Shown: positions 33,227-41,590 of the stretch, one piece after another
How positions within the stretch are numbered: position 1 is the stretch's first letter
Layout: each line of letters opens with the position of its first letter
DNA from: Streptomyces klenkii
GTDB lineage: Bacteria > Actinomycetota > Actinomycetes > Streptomycetales > Streptomycetaceae
DNA length: 64,000 nucleotides
Direction: 5' to 3'
Assembly: GCF_003626645.1 (NCBI RefSeq)
Contig: NZ_RBAM01000009.1
Location: forward strand, 310,001 to 374,000
Translations under genes and position numbers: made by a program
The notes under the pieces: generated by a model
The model's database searches: none
What the model was told of the DNA's origin: nothing
What the model saw: the letters and a program-made list of their open reading frames with translations, nothing else

Positions 33227-35277
33227 GCGCAATATCCGCCCTCTGGAACGCCGAATCCATCGCCGTCATCGGTGCGACCGAACGCCCCGGCGCCCTCGGC
33301 AGGAAGCCCATGGACTTCCTGCTGCGCCACGGCTACAAGGGCCGCATCCTGCCCATCAACCCCCGCGGCGGAGAGGTCCTGGGCGTCCCCGCGTACGCCT
33401 CCCTCACCGACGTCGAAGGGCCCGTCGACCTCGCCCTGATCATGGTCGCGGCCGACCGCGTCCCCGGCGCCGTCGACGACTGCGTCGCCGCCGGCGTCCC
33501 CCTGGCCATCATCGCCTCCTCCGGCTTCGCCGAGACCGGCGAGGAGGGCACCGCCCTCCAGGCCGGCCTCGTCGCCCGGGCCCGCGCCGGCGGGCTGCGC
33601 CTCATCGGCCCCAACTGCATCGGCGCCGTCAGCTTCAACAACCGCGTCCTCGCCACCTTCAGCCCCCTCTTCGGCGCCGAGAGCGTCCCCTTCGAGCCCG
33701 GCACCCTCGCCTTCGTCAGCCAGAGCGGCGCCCTCGGCTTCGGCGCCGCCAGCCTCGCCCTCCAGCGCGGACTGCGCCCCGGATGGGTCGTCAGCACCGG
33801 CAACGACGCGGACGTCACCGCCCTCGAAGTGCTGCGCGAACTGTCCGCCGAACCCGAGTGCACGGGCCTCCTCGGCTACCTGGAGGACACCCCGGACATC
33901 GCCACGCTGCGCACCCTCGCCGAATCCGGCAAGCCCGTGGCCCTCCTGAAGTCCGGCCGCACCGAGGCCGGCGGCCGCGCCGCCGCCTCCCACACCGGGG
34001 CCCTCGCCACCGACGACCGCGTCCTGGACGCCGCCCTGCGCCAGCTCGGCATCGTCCGCGTCGACGACATCGACGAACTCCTCGACGTCGCCCAGGCCTT
34101 CGAGTTCCCCCTGCGTCCCGAGGGCCCCAAGGTCGCCGTCGTCACCACCTCGGGAGGCTCGGGTATCCTCGCCGCCGACGCCGTCGAGGACGCCGGCCTC
34201 GAACTGAGCGCCCTCAGCCCGGAGAGCACCGCCGCGCTCGCCGAGATCGTCCCGCCCTTCGGCGCCGTCGAGAACCCCGTCGACATCACCGCCACCGTCC
34301 TGAGCGACCCCTCGCTCTTCGACAAGTCCCTCGACGTCCTGATCGCCGACCCCGCCGTCGACATCATCATCGCCTGCTTCTGCGTCATGGCCGGCCCCGA
34401 CGTCGAGAAGGCCGTCACCGCCCTGTCCAAGGCCGCCCGCAAGGGCGGCAAGCCGATCCTCGTCGCCCGCACCGGCGCCGACTTCCTCGCCCCCGACGCA
34501 CCCGCCCAGCTCCGCGAGGCCGGCCTGCCCGACTACCCCACGCCCGCCCGCGCCCTGCGCGCCGCGTCCGCCCTCTGGCAGGTCAGCCGCCCGCGCACCG
34601 CCACGTCCGCCCCCGCCGGACCCGGCGCCCCCGCCCCCGCGGCGGACGCCGGCGAGCCGCAGCTCAAGGCGCTCCTCGCGGCCGCCGGCGCCACCGTCCC
34701 CAAGGGCCGCATCGTCACCGGCGCCGAGGACGCGGCACGCCTGGTGGCCGAACTCGGCGGCCGCGCCGTCGCCAAGGCCGTCGTCCCCGGGCTGCTGCAC
34801 AAGTCCGAGGCCGGGGGAGTCCTCGTCGGCATCACCGAGCAGGAGGCCCCCGAGGCGTACGGCAAGCTCGCCGCACTCGGCGGCGACGTCCTCGTCGAGG
34901 AACTCGCCCCCGCCGGCGTGGAGATGATCGTCGGCGCCCGCACGAGCGCCCTCGGCACCGTCCTGACCGTCGGCCTCGGCGGCATCTTCACCGAGGTCCT
35001 CGACGACGTCAGCCACCGCCTGCTGCCGCTGGCCCCCGGCGACGCCGAAGCGATGATCGCCGAACTGCGCGGCGCGGCCCTCCTCAACGGCGCCCGCGGC
35101 ACGGCCGCCGCCGACACCGCCGCTCTCGCCCGCCTCCTGGAGCACGTCGCCCTCGCCGTCCAGGACTGGCCCGAGGGCTTCGAGCTCGACCTCAACCCGG
35201 TGCGCGTCCTGAAGGAGGGCGCGGGGGCGGTGGTGCTCGACGCGGCGTACACGGTGGCCGCGCCCGCCGCCGACTGA
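33223..35277 (+). CDS. NDP-forming acyl-CoA synthetase (fused alpha-beta acetate-CoA ligase type)
   Basis: A 684-residue ligase of the ADP-forming acyl-CoA synthetase superfamily. In order it has an N-terminal CoA-binding Rossmann domain (SIAVIGATERPG), a ligase-CoA region with FVSQSGALG, the phospho-histidine loop ASHTGALA (about 256-263), a second flavodoxin-like domain and a C-terminal ATP-grasp domain (KAVVPGLLHKSEAGG). Such enzymes activate a carboxylic acid with CoA and a nucleoside triphosphate, reversibly. It overlaps hemA by ATGA. In this cluster it may activate a PKS starter or the carboxylate of an ALA-derived unit; the substrate is inferred. A strong terminator follows. Confidence 0.9.
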   Translation: MSAISALWNAESIAVIGATERPGALGRKPMDFLLRHGYKGRILPINPRGGEVLGVPAYASLTDVEGPVDLALIMVAADRVPGAVDDCVAAGVPLAIIASSGFAETGEEGTALQAGLVARARAGGLRLIGPNCIGAVSFNNRVLATFSPLFGAESVPFEPGTLAFVSQSGALGFGAASLALQRGLRPGWVVSTGNDADVTALEVLRELSAEPECTGLLGYLEDTPDIATLRTLAESGKPVALLKSGRTEAGGRAAASHTGALATDDRVLDAALRQLGIVRVDDIDELLDVAQAFEFPLRPEGPKVAVVTTSGGSGILAADAVEDAGLELSALSPESTAALAEIVPPFGAVENPVDITATVLSDPSLFDKSLDVLIADPAVDIIIACFCVMAGPDVEKAVTALSKAARKGGKPILVARTGADFLAPDAPAQLREAGLPDYPTPARALRAASALWQVSRPRTATSAPAGPGAPAPAADAGEPQLKALLAAAGATVPKGRIVTGAEDAARLVAELGGRAVAKAVVPGLLHKSEAGGVLVGITEQEAPEAYGKLAALGGDVLVEELAPAGVEMIVGARTSALGTVLTVGLGGIFTEVLDDVSHRLLPLAPGDAEAMIAELRGAALLNGARGTAAADTAALARLLEHVALAVQDWPEGFELDLNPVRVLKEGAGAVVLDAAYTVAAPAAD

Positions 35278-35285
35278 TGGATCCC

Positions 35286-35331
35286 GGAGCCGGCGGCCCC
35301 GGCGCCGCCGGCTCCCCTTTCTTCTGTTTTT
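35286..35331 (+). terminator. Rho-independent terminator between the acyl-CoA ligase gene and hemL
   Basis: GGAGCCGGCGGC and GCCGCCGGCTCC form a perfect 12-bp stem with a six-base loop, followed by a U-rich tract ending TGTTTTT. This is a textbook intrinsic terminator, rare in such GC-rich DNA. It implies that hemL has its own promoter in the remaining 33 bases or depends on read-through. Confidence 0.85.
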
Positions 35332-35364
35332 GCCTGTGAACTCTCCTTGTGAAAGGCCCGTGTC

Positions 35365-36663
35365 ATGACCACCCCCATGTCCGAGACGCTGTTCGCCCGT
35401 GCGGCCACCGTCATTCCCGGCGGCGTCAACTCCCCCGTACGAGCCTTCGGTTCGGTCGGCGGCACCCCCGTGTTCATGGCCTCCGCCCAGGGGCCCTACC
35501 TCACCGACACCGACGGCAACCAGTACGTCGACCTGATCTGCTCCTGGGGCCCGATGATCCTCGGCCACCGCCACCCCGCCGTCATGGACGCCGTCCGCGG
35601 GGCCCTGGCCAAGGGCACCTCCTTCGGCACCGCCACCGAGGGCGAGATCGCCCTCGCCGAGGAGATCGCCGACCGCGTCGCCCCCGTCGAGCGCGTGCGC
35701 CTGGTGACGTCCGGCACCGAGGCGACGATGTCCGCGATCCGCCTGGCCCGCGGCTTCACCGGCCGTACGAAGATCGTGAAGTTCGCCGGCTGCTACCACG
35801 GCCACGTCGACGCCCTCCTGGCCGCCGCCGGCTCCGGGCTCGCCACCTTCGCCCTGCCCGACACCCCCGGCGTGACCGGCGCCCAGGCGGGCGACACCAT
35901 CGTCCTGCCCTACAACGACCTCGCCGCCGTCGAGAAGGTCTTCGCGGACCAGGGCGGCGACATCGCCTGCGTCATCACCGAGGCCGCCCCCGGCAACATG
36001 GGCGCCGTCCCGCCCCTGCCCGGCTTCAACCAGGGCCTGGCCGACCTCTGCCGGCGCCACGGCGCGCTCTTCATCTCCGACGAGGTCATGACCGGCTTCC
36101 GCGCCGCCCGCGACGGCTGGTACGGGCGCGACGGCGTCGCCGCCGACCTCTTCACGTACGGCAAGGTCATGGGCGGCGGCTTCCCGGCCGCGGCGTTCGG
36201 CGGCCGCGCCGACGTCATGGAGCACCTCGCCCCCGTCGGCCCCGTCTACCAGGCCGGCACGCTCGCCGGGAACCCCGTGGCCACCGCCGCCGGCCTCGCC
36301 ACGCTGCGCCACTGCACCGCCGAGGTCTACGAGCGCCTGGAGACGGTCTCCGCCACCATCGGCAGCCACGTCTCGCAGGCCCTGGACGCCGAAGGCGTCG
36401 CCCACCGGTTGCAGTACTCCGGCACCATGTTCTCCGTCTTCTTCGCCTCCGCGCCCGTCACCGACTACGACGCGGTCAAGGCCACCGAGGCGCACCGCTA
36501 CCGCGCCTTCTTCCACGCGATGCTGCGCCAGGGCGTGTACCTGCCCCCGTCGCCGTTCGAGGCGTGGTTCGTGTCGGCGTCCCACGACGACCGCGCCGTG
36601 GACCGGGTGCTGGCCGCCCTGCCCGCGGCCGCCAAGGCCGCCGCGGCGGCGGAACCCGCCTGA
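35365..36663 (+). CDS. hemL: Glutamate-1-semialdehyde 2,1-aminomutase
   Basis: PLP enzyme that converts glutamate-1-semialdehyde to 5-aminolevulinate. The 432-residue protein shows the aminotransferase class III pattern: GGVNSPVRAF at the start, TSGTEATMSAIRLAR for phosphate binding, SDEVMTGFR with the cofactor aspartate, and the PLP lysine Lys267 in YGKVMGGGFP. GAAAGG lies upstream of the ATG at 35365. With gltX and hemA it completes a private ALA supply. It is followed by a long hairpin, which ends the rightward cluster transcription before ohr. Confidence 0.95.
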   Translation: MTTPMSETLFARAATVIPGGVNSPVRAFGSVGGTPVFMASAQGPYLTDTDGNQYVDLICSWGPMILGHRHPAVMDAVRGALAKGTSFGTATEGEIALAEEIADRVAPVERVRLVTSGTEATMSAIRLARGFTGRTKIVKFAGCYHGHVDALLAAAGSGLATFALPDTPGVTGAQAGDTIVLPYNDLAAVEKVFADQGGDIACVITEAAPGNMGAVPPLPGFNQGLADLCRRHGALFISDEVMTGFRAARDGWYGRDGVAADLFTYGKVMGGGFPAAAFGGRADVMEHLAPVGPVYQAGTLAGNPVATAAGLATLRHCTAEVYERLETVSATIGSHVSQALDAEGVAHRLQYSGTMFSVFFASAPVTDYDAVKATEAHRYRAFFHAMLRQGVYLPPSPFEAWFVSASHDDRAVDRVLAALPAAAKAAAAAEPA

Positions 36664-36674
36664 GGCGCGCACGA

Positions 36675-36718
36675 CGCCGCTGCCGGGCCCGGTGCGAACA
36701 CCGGACCCGGCAGCGGCG
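36675..36718. terminator. Bidirectional terminator between hemL and ohr
   Basis: CCGCTGCCGGG and CCCGGCAGCGG, extended by CCGGTG and CACCGG around a CGAA loop, form a near-perfect stem of about 20 bp with one mismatch. It sits between the convergent stops of hemL and ohr and would stop transcription both ways. Confidence 0.75.
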
Positions 36719-36751
36719 GAGCCCCTCAAGAGCCGTCAGGGCGCGAGGCGG

Positions 36752-37168
36752 TCAGGGCGCGAGCGAGATGCCGACCCGGATGCTGTCACGTACGGCCTTG
36801 GAGTACGGGCAGCGGCCGTGGGCCTGTTCCACCAGGGACCGCGCGACGTCCTCCGGGACGCCCGGCAGCGCGACGACGAGGTCGGCGCTGATCGAGTACC
36901 CGCTCTCGTCCCGCTCCAGGTGGACCCGCGCGGACACCGTGTCCTCCGCCAGGGCCACCTTCGCCTCGCGGGCCGACAGCCGCAGAGCGCTGTGGAAGCA
37001 CGCCGCGTAACCCGCCGCGAACAACTGCTCCGGGTTGGTGGCGCCACCCGGGCCGCCGACCTCCTTGGGCGAGGCCAGACCCAGCTCCAGGACACCGTCC
37101 GACGACCGCACGCTGCCGTTGCGGCCGTCCCCCGCCGACACGACGTCGGCTGTGTACACAACTCCCAC
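36752..37168 (-). CDS. ohr: Organic hydroperoxide resistance protein (Ohr/OsmC)
   Basis: Thiol peroxidase that reduces organic hydroperoxides. The 138-residue protein has the two Ohr cysteines: Cys57 in AACFHSAL (peroxidatic) and Cys120 in GRCPYSKAVR (resolving), after the typical start VVYTADVVSAGDGRNG. The GTG at 37168 is chosen because GGAG lies nine bases upstream; ATG 37183 has no site. It is divergent from the CoA-transferase gene, with about 145 bases between, and no ohrR is adjacent. It may be a protective gene at the cluster edge or a chance neighbour. Confidence 0.92.
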   Translation of the reverse strand: MGVVYTADVVSAGDGRNGSVRSSDGVLELGLASPKEVGGPGGATNPEQLFAAGYAACFHSALRLSAREAKVALAEDTVSARVHLERDESGYSISADLVVALPGVPEDVARSLVEQAHGRCPYSKAVRDSIRVGISLAP

Positions 37169-37314
37169 GGAAAAACACTCCATTCACGACCGGAGAAACA
37201 GAAAGGGAAAACACCCGGAACCTAGGAAACGAGACGGCCGGCAGGCCATACGGAACCCCGAACCGAACCACTCAGAACAGACGCATTGCTCAGAAGAGAA
37301 GTGAGGAACCCGCA

Positions 37315-38373
37315 ATGGGCCCCCTGGACAACCTCCGCGTCGTGGAACTCGCCGCCGGCGCCCCCACCGCCTACGCCGCCACCCTGCTCGCCGACCTCGG
37401 CGCGGACGTCGTACGCATCGACCGCCCCGGCGGCCGTCACCAGGCCGCCGACCCCCTCGGCCGCGGCCGCCGCTCGGTCGCGGTGAACCTCAAGGACGAG
37501 AACGACCTGAACACCGTCCGCTCCCTGGCCGGCCGGGCCGACGTGTTCCTGGAGGGACTGCGCCCCGGCATGTGCGAACGGCTCGGCCTGGGCCCCGACG
37601 CGCTCATGGAGAGCAACCCGCGCCTCGTCTACGCCCGCCTCTCCGGCTGGGGCCGCACCGGGCCCTGGGCCGCGCGGCCCGGCCACGACATCAGCTTCCT
37701 GGCCATGGCCGGACTCCTGGACGGCGACCGCCCCGCCGGGGGCCCGCCGGCCCCTCCCACCACCTATCTGTCCACGTTTGCGGGCGGCGGCATGCTCCAG
37801 GCCCTCGGCATCCTGGCCGCCCTCCACGAGCGCGCTCGCTCCGGCCGCGGACAGGTCGTCGACGCGGCGATGGTCGACGGCGCCGCAATACTGGACGTGA
37901 TGACCCGTCAGTGGCGGGACCTCCCGGGCATGTCCACCGTCACCGACGCCCCCTTCTACACCACCTACGCCTGCCAGGACGGCCGGTACGTCGCGGTCGG
38001 CGCCATCGAACCGCGCTTCTACGACACGCTGCTGGAGTGCCTCGCCCTCGACCCGGCCGCCCTGCCCGACCGCGCCGACGAGGCGAACTGGCCCGCCCTG
38101 CGCGGCCTCCTCGCGGCGGCCTTCGCGGAACACCCCCGCCACCACTGGACCAAGGTCTTCGACGAGCACGAGGCGTGCGTCGTCCCCGTCCTGGACCCGG
38201 CCGAGGCCGCCGCGCACCCGGCCCTGCGCGAGCGCGACACGTTCGTGGACGTGGCCGGCGCGCACCAGCCCGCCCCGTCCCCCCGCTTCAGCCGCACCCC
38301 CGCCACCGCCCCGGCCCCGGCCCCGGCGCCCGGCGAGCACACGGCCGCCGACGTCCTGAGCGCCTGGGCGTAA
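37315..38373 (+). CDS. Family III CoA-transferase / alpha-methylacyl-CoA racemase-like protein
   Basis: A 352-residue protein of the CaiB/AMACR family, with LRVVELAAGAPTAYAA at the start, GRRSVAVNLKD, GHDISFLAMAGLL (His124) and VGAIEPRFYDTLLE (Glu acid). The site that in racemases reads GDFGGGG, with the catalytic aspartate, here reads STFAGGG, so that aspartate is replaced by threonine near residue 154. The last 40 residues are Pro-Ala-rich. A role in acyl-CoA handling for the cluster is plausible, but the altered residue makes simple racemase activity doubtful. The phosphatase-like gene starts 10 bases after it. Confidence 0.85.
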   Translation: MGPLDNLRVVELAAGAPTAYAATLLADLGADVVRIDRPGGRHQAADPLGRGRRSVAVNLKDENDLNTVRSLAGRADVFLEGLRPGMCERLGLGPDALMESNPRLVYARLSGWGRTGPWAARPGHDISFLAMAGLLDGDRPAGGPPAPPTTYLSTFAGGGMLQALGILAALHERARSGRGQVVDAAMVDGAAILDVMTRQWRDLPGMSTVTDAPFYTTYACQDGRYVAVGAIEPRFYDTLLECLALDPAALPDRADEANWPALRGLLAAAFAEHPRHHWTKVFDEHEACVVPVLDPAEAAAHPALRERDTFVDVAGAHQPAPSPRFSRTPATAPAPAPAPGEHTAADVLSAWA

Positions 38374-38383
38374 CCTCGGCGGC

Positions 38384-38815
38384 GTGACCGAGACGTGGAC
38401 GGCCGGCACGGCCGGGATCCTGCGCCTGCCCTCCGGCCGCCTCATCCGGGGCCGCGGCCTGCGCCACCCCCTCCCCGCGGGCCCGGAGCCCGCCTTCGCG
38501 GTCTACCTGCTGGGAAAGCGGCCTCCCGAAGTCCCCTGGGAGGCCGCCTGGCTGCGCTGGCCCGACTTCCGGCTGCCCAGCAGCCCCGCCGAGGCCCGCA
38601 CGGTCCTCGGCGAGGCGTGGGAACGGGCCGCGACCGAACGCGTAGAGATCGCGTGCGCCGGCGGCCGCGGCCGCACCGGCACGGCCCTGGCCTGCCTGGC
38701 GATCCTGGACGGCGTCCCCGCTGCCCGAGCCGTGCAGTACGTCCGCCACCACTACGACCCCCACGCCGTAGAAACCCCCTGGCAAAAGCGTTACGCCCGC
38801 CGCTTCACGGCCTGA
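38384..38815 (+). CDS. Protein-tyrosine/dual-specificity-like phosphatase
   Basis: A 143-residue protein with the Cys-x5-Arg phosphatase loop CAGGRGRTG (Cys91, Arg97) and an upstream WPDFRLPSS segment where the general-acid loop lies, so Asp61 is the likely acid. It is small, single-domain and cytoplasmic. The GTG at 38384 is close behind the CoA-transferase gene, which suggests cotranscription. The family removes phosphate from proteins or small molecules; the substrate is unknown. Confidence 0.8.
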   Translation: MTETWTAGTAGILRLPSGRLIRGRGLRHPLPAGPEPAFAVYLLGKRPPEVPWEAAWLRWPDFRLPSSPAEARTVLGEAWERAATERVEIACAGGRGRTGTALACLAILDGVPAARAVQYVRHHYDPHAVETPWQKRYARRFTA

Positions 38816-38901
38816 CCCGGCCTGCGGCCCCTCTTCTCGGCTTTGGGATCGGCACCGTTACCGTACTCGGGCGATCTTGAGCCGAACCGTTGAGGAGCCC
38901 C

Positions 38902-40170
38902 ATGTACGCCGCAGCCCAGGACGAGGCGCACGACGAGTTGTTCCCCTTCGTCCAGGCGCCGGAGGACGGCGTCCGCTGGCAGGCGCCCACCGACGTGGAG
39001 CAGTATCTGTACAAGGTGACGAGGTCCGACGACTCCTACGCCTACCTGCGCACCCTCGCGATCGAGGGCGTCTACTACCCGGTGCGCCTCGACGAGGCGC
39101 AGGCCGCCGCCGGCGACGCGCACCCCATGCTGACCATCGAGACGCCGGACGGGCGGACCGTTCTCCAGGTCTATACGCCCGGCTTGCTGCCGCGCCCGCA
39201 CCCGTTCCTCGTCTACGAGTACGCGACGCTCGGCGCGCTCGCGCAGATCGTCCCCGGCGGCGTGGACGTCCTCGCCGTCAACGCGGCCACGCCCTGCGAG
39301 CAGTACTTCCTGGTCAGCGACGAGGAACGCGAGGTGTGGCTGGACCTGCACCACGAGCTGTTCCACCCGGACGAGCTGATGGACCGCGTCGTGACCCGCC
39401 GCACCGGCGCCCCCGCCCCCGGCCCGCTGCTGCACGGCCTGGCCTGCGGCGCGCACCTGTGCTTCCGCAACGGCGACGCGTGGAACACCCTCCACTGGCA
39501 CGGCATGGGCTACCGCGGCGAGACCGAGCGGATCGCCGACGACTGGGGCGTGCACAGCCGCGAGGACTGGATCAGCACCGAGGAGCGCCTCCTCGGCCAG
39601 GACGTGAGCCCCTGGTACTGGGACTTCGTCCTGGGCGCGCGGACCGCGCTGCTCCGCGCGCAGGGCGGCGGCCGCCTCGACCCGGGGCAGTGGCGCGACA
39701 CCGTCGAGGCCACGGCCCGCGCCCGCGCCCAGGAGAGCGGCACCGCCGCCGGCGACCCCGACTTCGCCGGGTTCGTGGCGCACCTGCGCGGCCTCGTGGG
39801 CCAGGTGCTGCGCTACGAGGCCCGGTTCCGCGCCGACGGCCTCCTGCCGCCCGACGGCTTCGTGCGTACGGTCGCGGCCTGGGACATCGGCAGGGCTTCG
39901 AAGATGGCCCGCTGGGGCCGGGGCGCGCGCTACGCCACGGAGGCCGAGACGCACGCGGCGATCGAGCGCGCGTCCGGCGCCGCCCAGGCCGCGTACGGCT
40001 CGTGGGAGGAGTTCTCCGCCGGCTACATACTCGGCCGGTGCCTGCACTTCGACGAAGAAGAGTTCGGCCCCTGGTACACGACGGTCCTCGACGCGCACCG
40101 CGCCCTGACCACGGACCCGGACGGCCCGTGGCGGACGGTGCCCTTCAATACCCCCGCGCCCGGAGTGTGA
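38902..40170 (+). CDS. DUF1266 protein with SseB-like N-terminal region
   Basis: A 422-residue cytoplasmic protein. The N-terminal half has SseB-like strands (HPMLTIETPDGRTVLQVYTPG). The C-terminal half matches DUF1266: DDWGVHSREDWISTEERLL, and a final WEEFSAGYILGRCLHFDEE with DAHRALTTDPDGPW. It is tryptophan- and acid-rich without signals or membrane segments. GAGGAG precedes the ATG at 38902. DUF1266 proteins are common in streptomycetes and enteric bacteria and have no established activity. It converges with the LysR-like gene at 40187. Confidence 0.8.
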   Translation: MYAAAQDEAHDELFPFVQAPEDGVRWQAPTDVEQYLYKVTRSDDSYAYLRTLAIEGVYYPVRLDEAQAAAGDAHPMLTIETPDGRTVLQVYTPGLLPRPHPFLVYEYATLGALAQIVPGGVDVLAVNAATPCEQYFLVSDEEREVWLDLHHELFHPDELMDRVVTRRTGAPAPGPLLHGLACGAHLCFRNGDAWNTLHWHGMGYRGETERIADDWGVHSREDWISTEERLLGQDVSPWYWDFVLGARTALLRAQGGGRLDPGQWRDTVEATARARAQESGTAAGDPDFAGFVAHLRGLVGQVLRYEARFRADGLLPPDGFVRTVAAWDIGRASKMARWGRGARYATEAETHAAIERASGAAQAAYGSWEEFSAGYILGRCLHFDEEEFGPWYTTVLDAHRALTTDPDGPWRTVPFNTPAPGV

Positions 40171-40186
40171 CCTCCGCCACGCGCTG

Positions 40187-40987
40187 CTACGAGCGGCGGC
40201 GGGGCTTGCCGCGCTTCGCGGCGCCGGATCCGCCCCGCGAGCTTTTGCCGGCCGCGGCCTTGCGCTGGGCGCCGCCCCCTCCGGGATGCTTCCCCTTGGG
40301 CTGCGCCTTGGCCTGGCCACCCTTGGCCGGGGCCTTGGACGCCTTGGCCTGGGTCTTGGCCTCGGGCTGCGTGCGGCCGCGCGAGCTGTTGACCGTGCGC
40401 CCGCGGACGATCCCGATGAAGTCCTCGACCATGTCGGTGGTCGCGTCCTCGGGCCACGACAGGGCGACCCGTGACTGCGGGGCGTCCGTGAGCGGCCGGT
40501 ACGTGAGGTCCTTGCGGTGGTGCAGGCGGGCCAGCGACTGCGGGACGGCGAGGACGCCCACCCCCGCCGCCACCAGCTCGATGGCGTCCGCGGTCGTGGC
40601 CGGGCGCTCGAACGCGGGCCGCCCCGGCAGCTCCTCCCAGGCGAGCACGTCGTCGAGGGGGTGCAGCACGATCTCGTCGGCCAGCTCCTCCGAGGTGACC
40701 TCCTCGACCGCCGCCACGACGTGGTCCTTGGGGATCACGACGACCGTGGTCTCGGTGTACAGCGGGATCGCGCTGAGGTCCGTACGCTCGGCCGGCAGCG
40801 GCAGCCGGACGAAACCCGCGTCGGCGTCGCCGCCCAGCAGCACGTCGCACGCTTCGGCGGCGGGGACCGCCACGAGGTGCAGAGGGATGTCGGGCAGCCG
40901 CTCGTTCCAGATTCGCACCCACTTGGCGGGCGTCACTCCCGGGACATAGGCGAGCCGGAACGAAGGGGAAACTTCCGAGCCTGTCAC
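40187..40987 (-). CDS. LysR effector-domain protein without HTH, with basic histone-like tail
   Basis: Residues about 8-195 form a LysR-type substrate-binding domain (FRLAYVPGVTPAKW at the start, TTVVVIPKDHVV in the middle), but the usual N-terminal helix-turn-helix is absent. In its place, residues about 205-266 form a lysine/alanine/proline-rich tail (for example KTQAKASKAPAKGG) ending in KRGKPRRRS, resembling a histone H1-like DNA-binding tail. It starts with GTG at 40987, divergent from the DUF5997 gene 58 bases away. This gene pair is recalled as recurrent in actinobacteria. DNA binding through the tail is inference. Confidence 0.8.
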   Translation of the reverse strand: MTGSEVSPSFRLAYVPGVTPAKWVRIWNERLPDIPLHLVAVPAAEACDVLLGGDADAGFVRLPLPAERTDLSAIPLYTETTVVVIPKDHVVAAVEEVTSEELADEIVLHPLDDVLAWEELPGRPAFERPATTADAIELVAAGVGVLAVPQSLARLHHRKDLTYRPLTDAPQSRVALSWPEDATTDMVEDFIGIVRGRTVNSSRGRTQPEAKTQAKASKAPAKGGQAKAQPKGKHPGGGGAQRKAAAGKSSRGGSGAAKRGKPRRRS

Positions 40988-41045
40988 TCCGCCAGGCTAC
41001 CGGTCGTGGTCGAGGTAGCGCACATGCTCGAATACCCTTGACGTC

Positions 41046-41429
41046 ATGACGTCGCACAAGACCACCCAGACGATGAAGCCCGCGACCGCGGCGAAGAAGC
41101 TGGGTGTGTACCTCCAGGCCACCCCCGCAGAGTTCCAGGACGGGGTCGTCACGCGCAATGAGCTGAACGCGCTCCAGGCCGACCCGCCCGCGTGGCTCCA
41201 GGACCTGCGGCGCAACGGCCCGCACCCCCGCCCGGTGGTCGCGTCGAAGCTGGGCGTCTCCATCGCGGGCCTCGCCCGGGGCGGCATCACGGACCCCCTC
41301 ACCACCGAGCAGATCGACGCGCTGAAGGACGAGATGCCCGAGTGGCTGCAGCGCGAGCGCGCCACCCAGGCCGAGGTCCGCAAGGAAGCCGCGCGCATCA
41401 AGGAGAAGCAGGAGCAGCAGGAGAAGTAG
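41046..41429 (+). CDS. DUF5997-family protein
   Basis: A 127-residue soluble protein with the conserved KPATAAKKLGVYLQATP start, PPAWLQDLRRNGPHPR and a second similar block, MPEWLQRERATQ. It ends in a charged coiled-coil-like tail (RIKEKQEQQEK). The two blocks suggest an internal duplication. It matches the actinobacterial DUF5997 family, which usually lies divergent from the HTH-less LysR-like gene, as here. The 58-base spacer must hold both promoters. Function is unknown. Confidence 0.85.
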   Translation: MTSHKTTQTMKPATAAKKLGVYLQATPAEFQDGVVTRNELNALQADPPAWLQDLRRNGPHPRPVVASKLGVSIAGLARGGITDPLTTEQIDALKDEMPEWLQRERATQAEVRKEAARIKEKQEQQEK

Positions 41430-41590
41430 GCGAGGGGGATGGAGCAGGGCGCCTGACCCCTGCCGCGCAGCGGCGCGATCCGGCTTCCGGGTGAACACCC
41501 GTAGCCACCGGTGTCACCCTCCGGCGCCCGAGGAAGGCGTCGGGGGAACGGACCGTGGCCGGCCGGGACGTCATGCCGAGGAGAAGCGCC

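Noticed and set aside
30632..36663. Housekeeping heme operon
   Set aside because: hemC and hemD are absent, the genes are mixed with secondary-metabolism enzymes, the GluRS and HemB are atypical, and the order is not the usual streptomycete one. Only a whole-genome check can settle this fully.
33082..36729. Long minus-strand frame opposite the acyl-CoA synthetase and hemL
   Set aside because: Glycine/alanine/aspartate-rich shadow produced by high GC; both strands cannot be coding over conserved hem genes.
15430..38373. C5N-unit (manumycin-type) cluster
   Set aside because: These use an ALA synthase and an amide synthetase; neither is present here.
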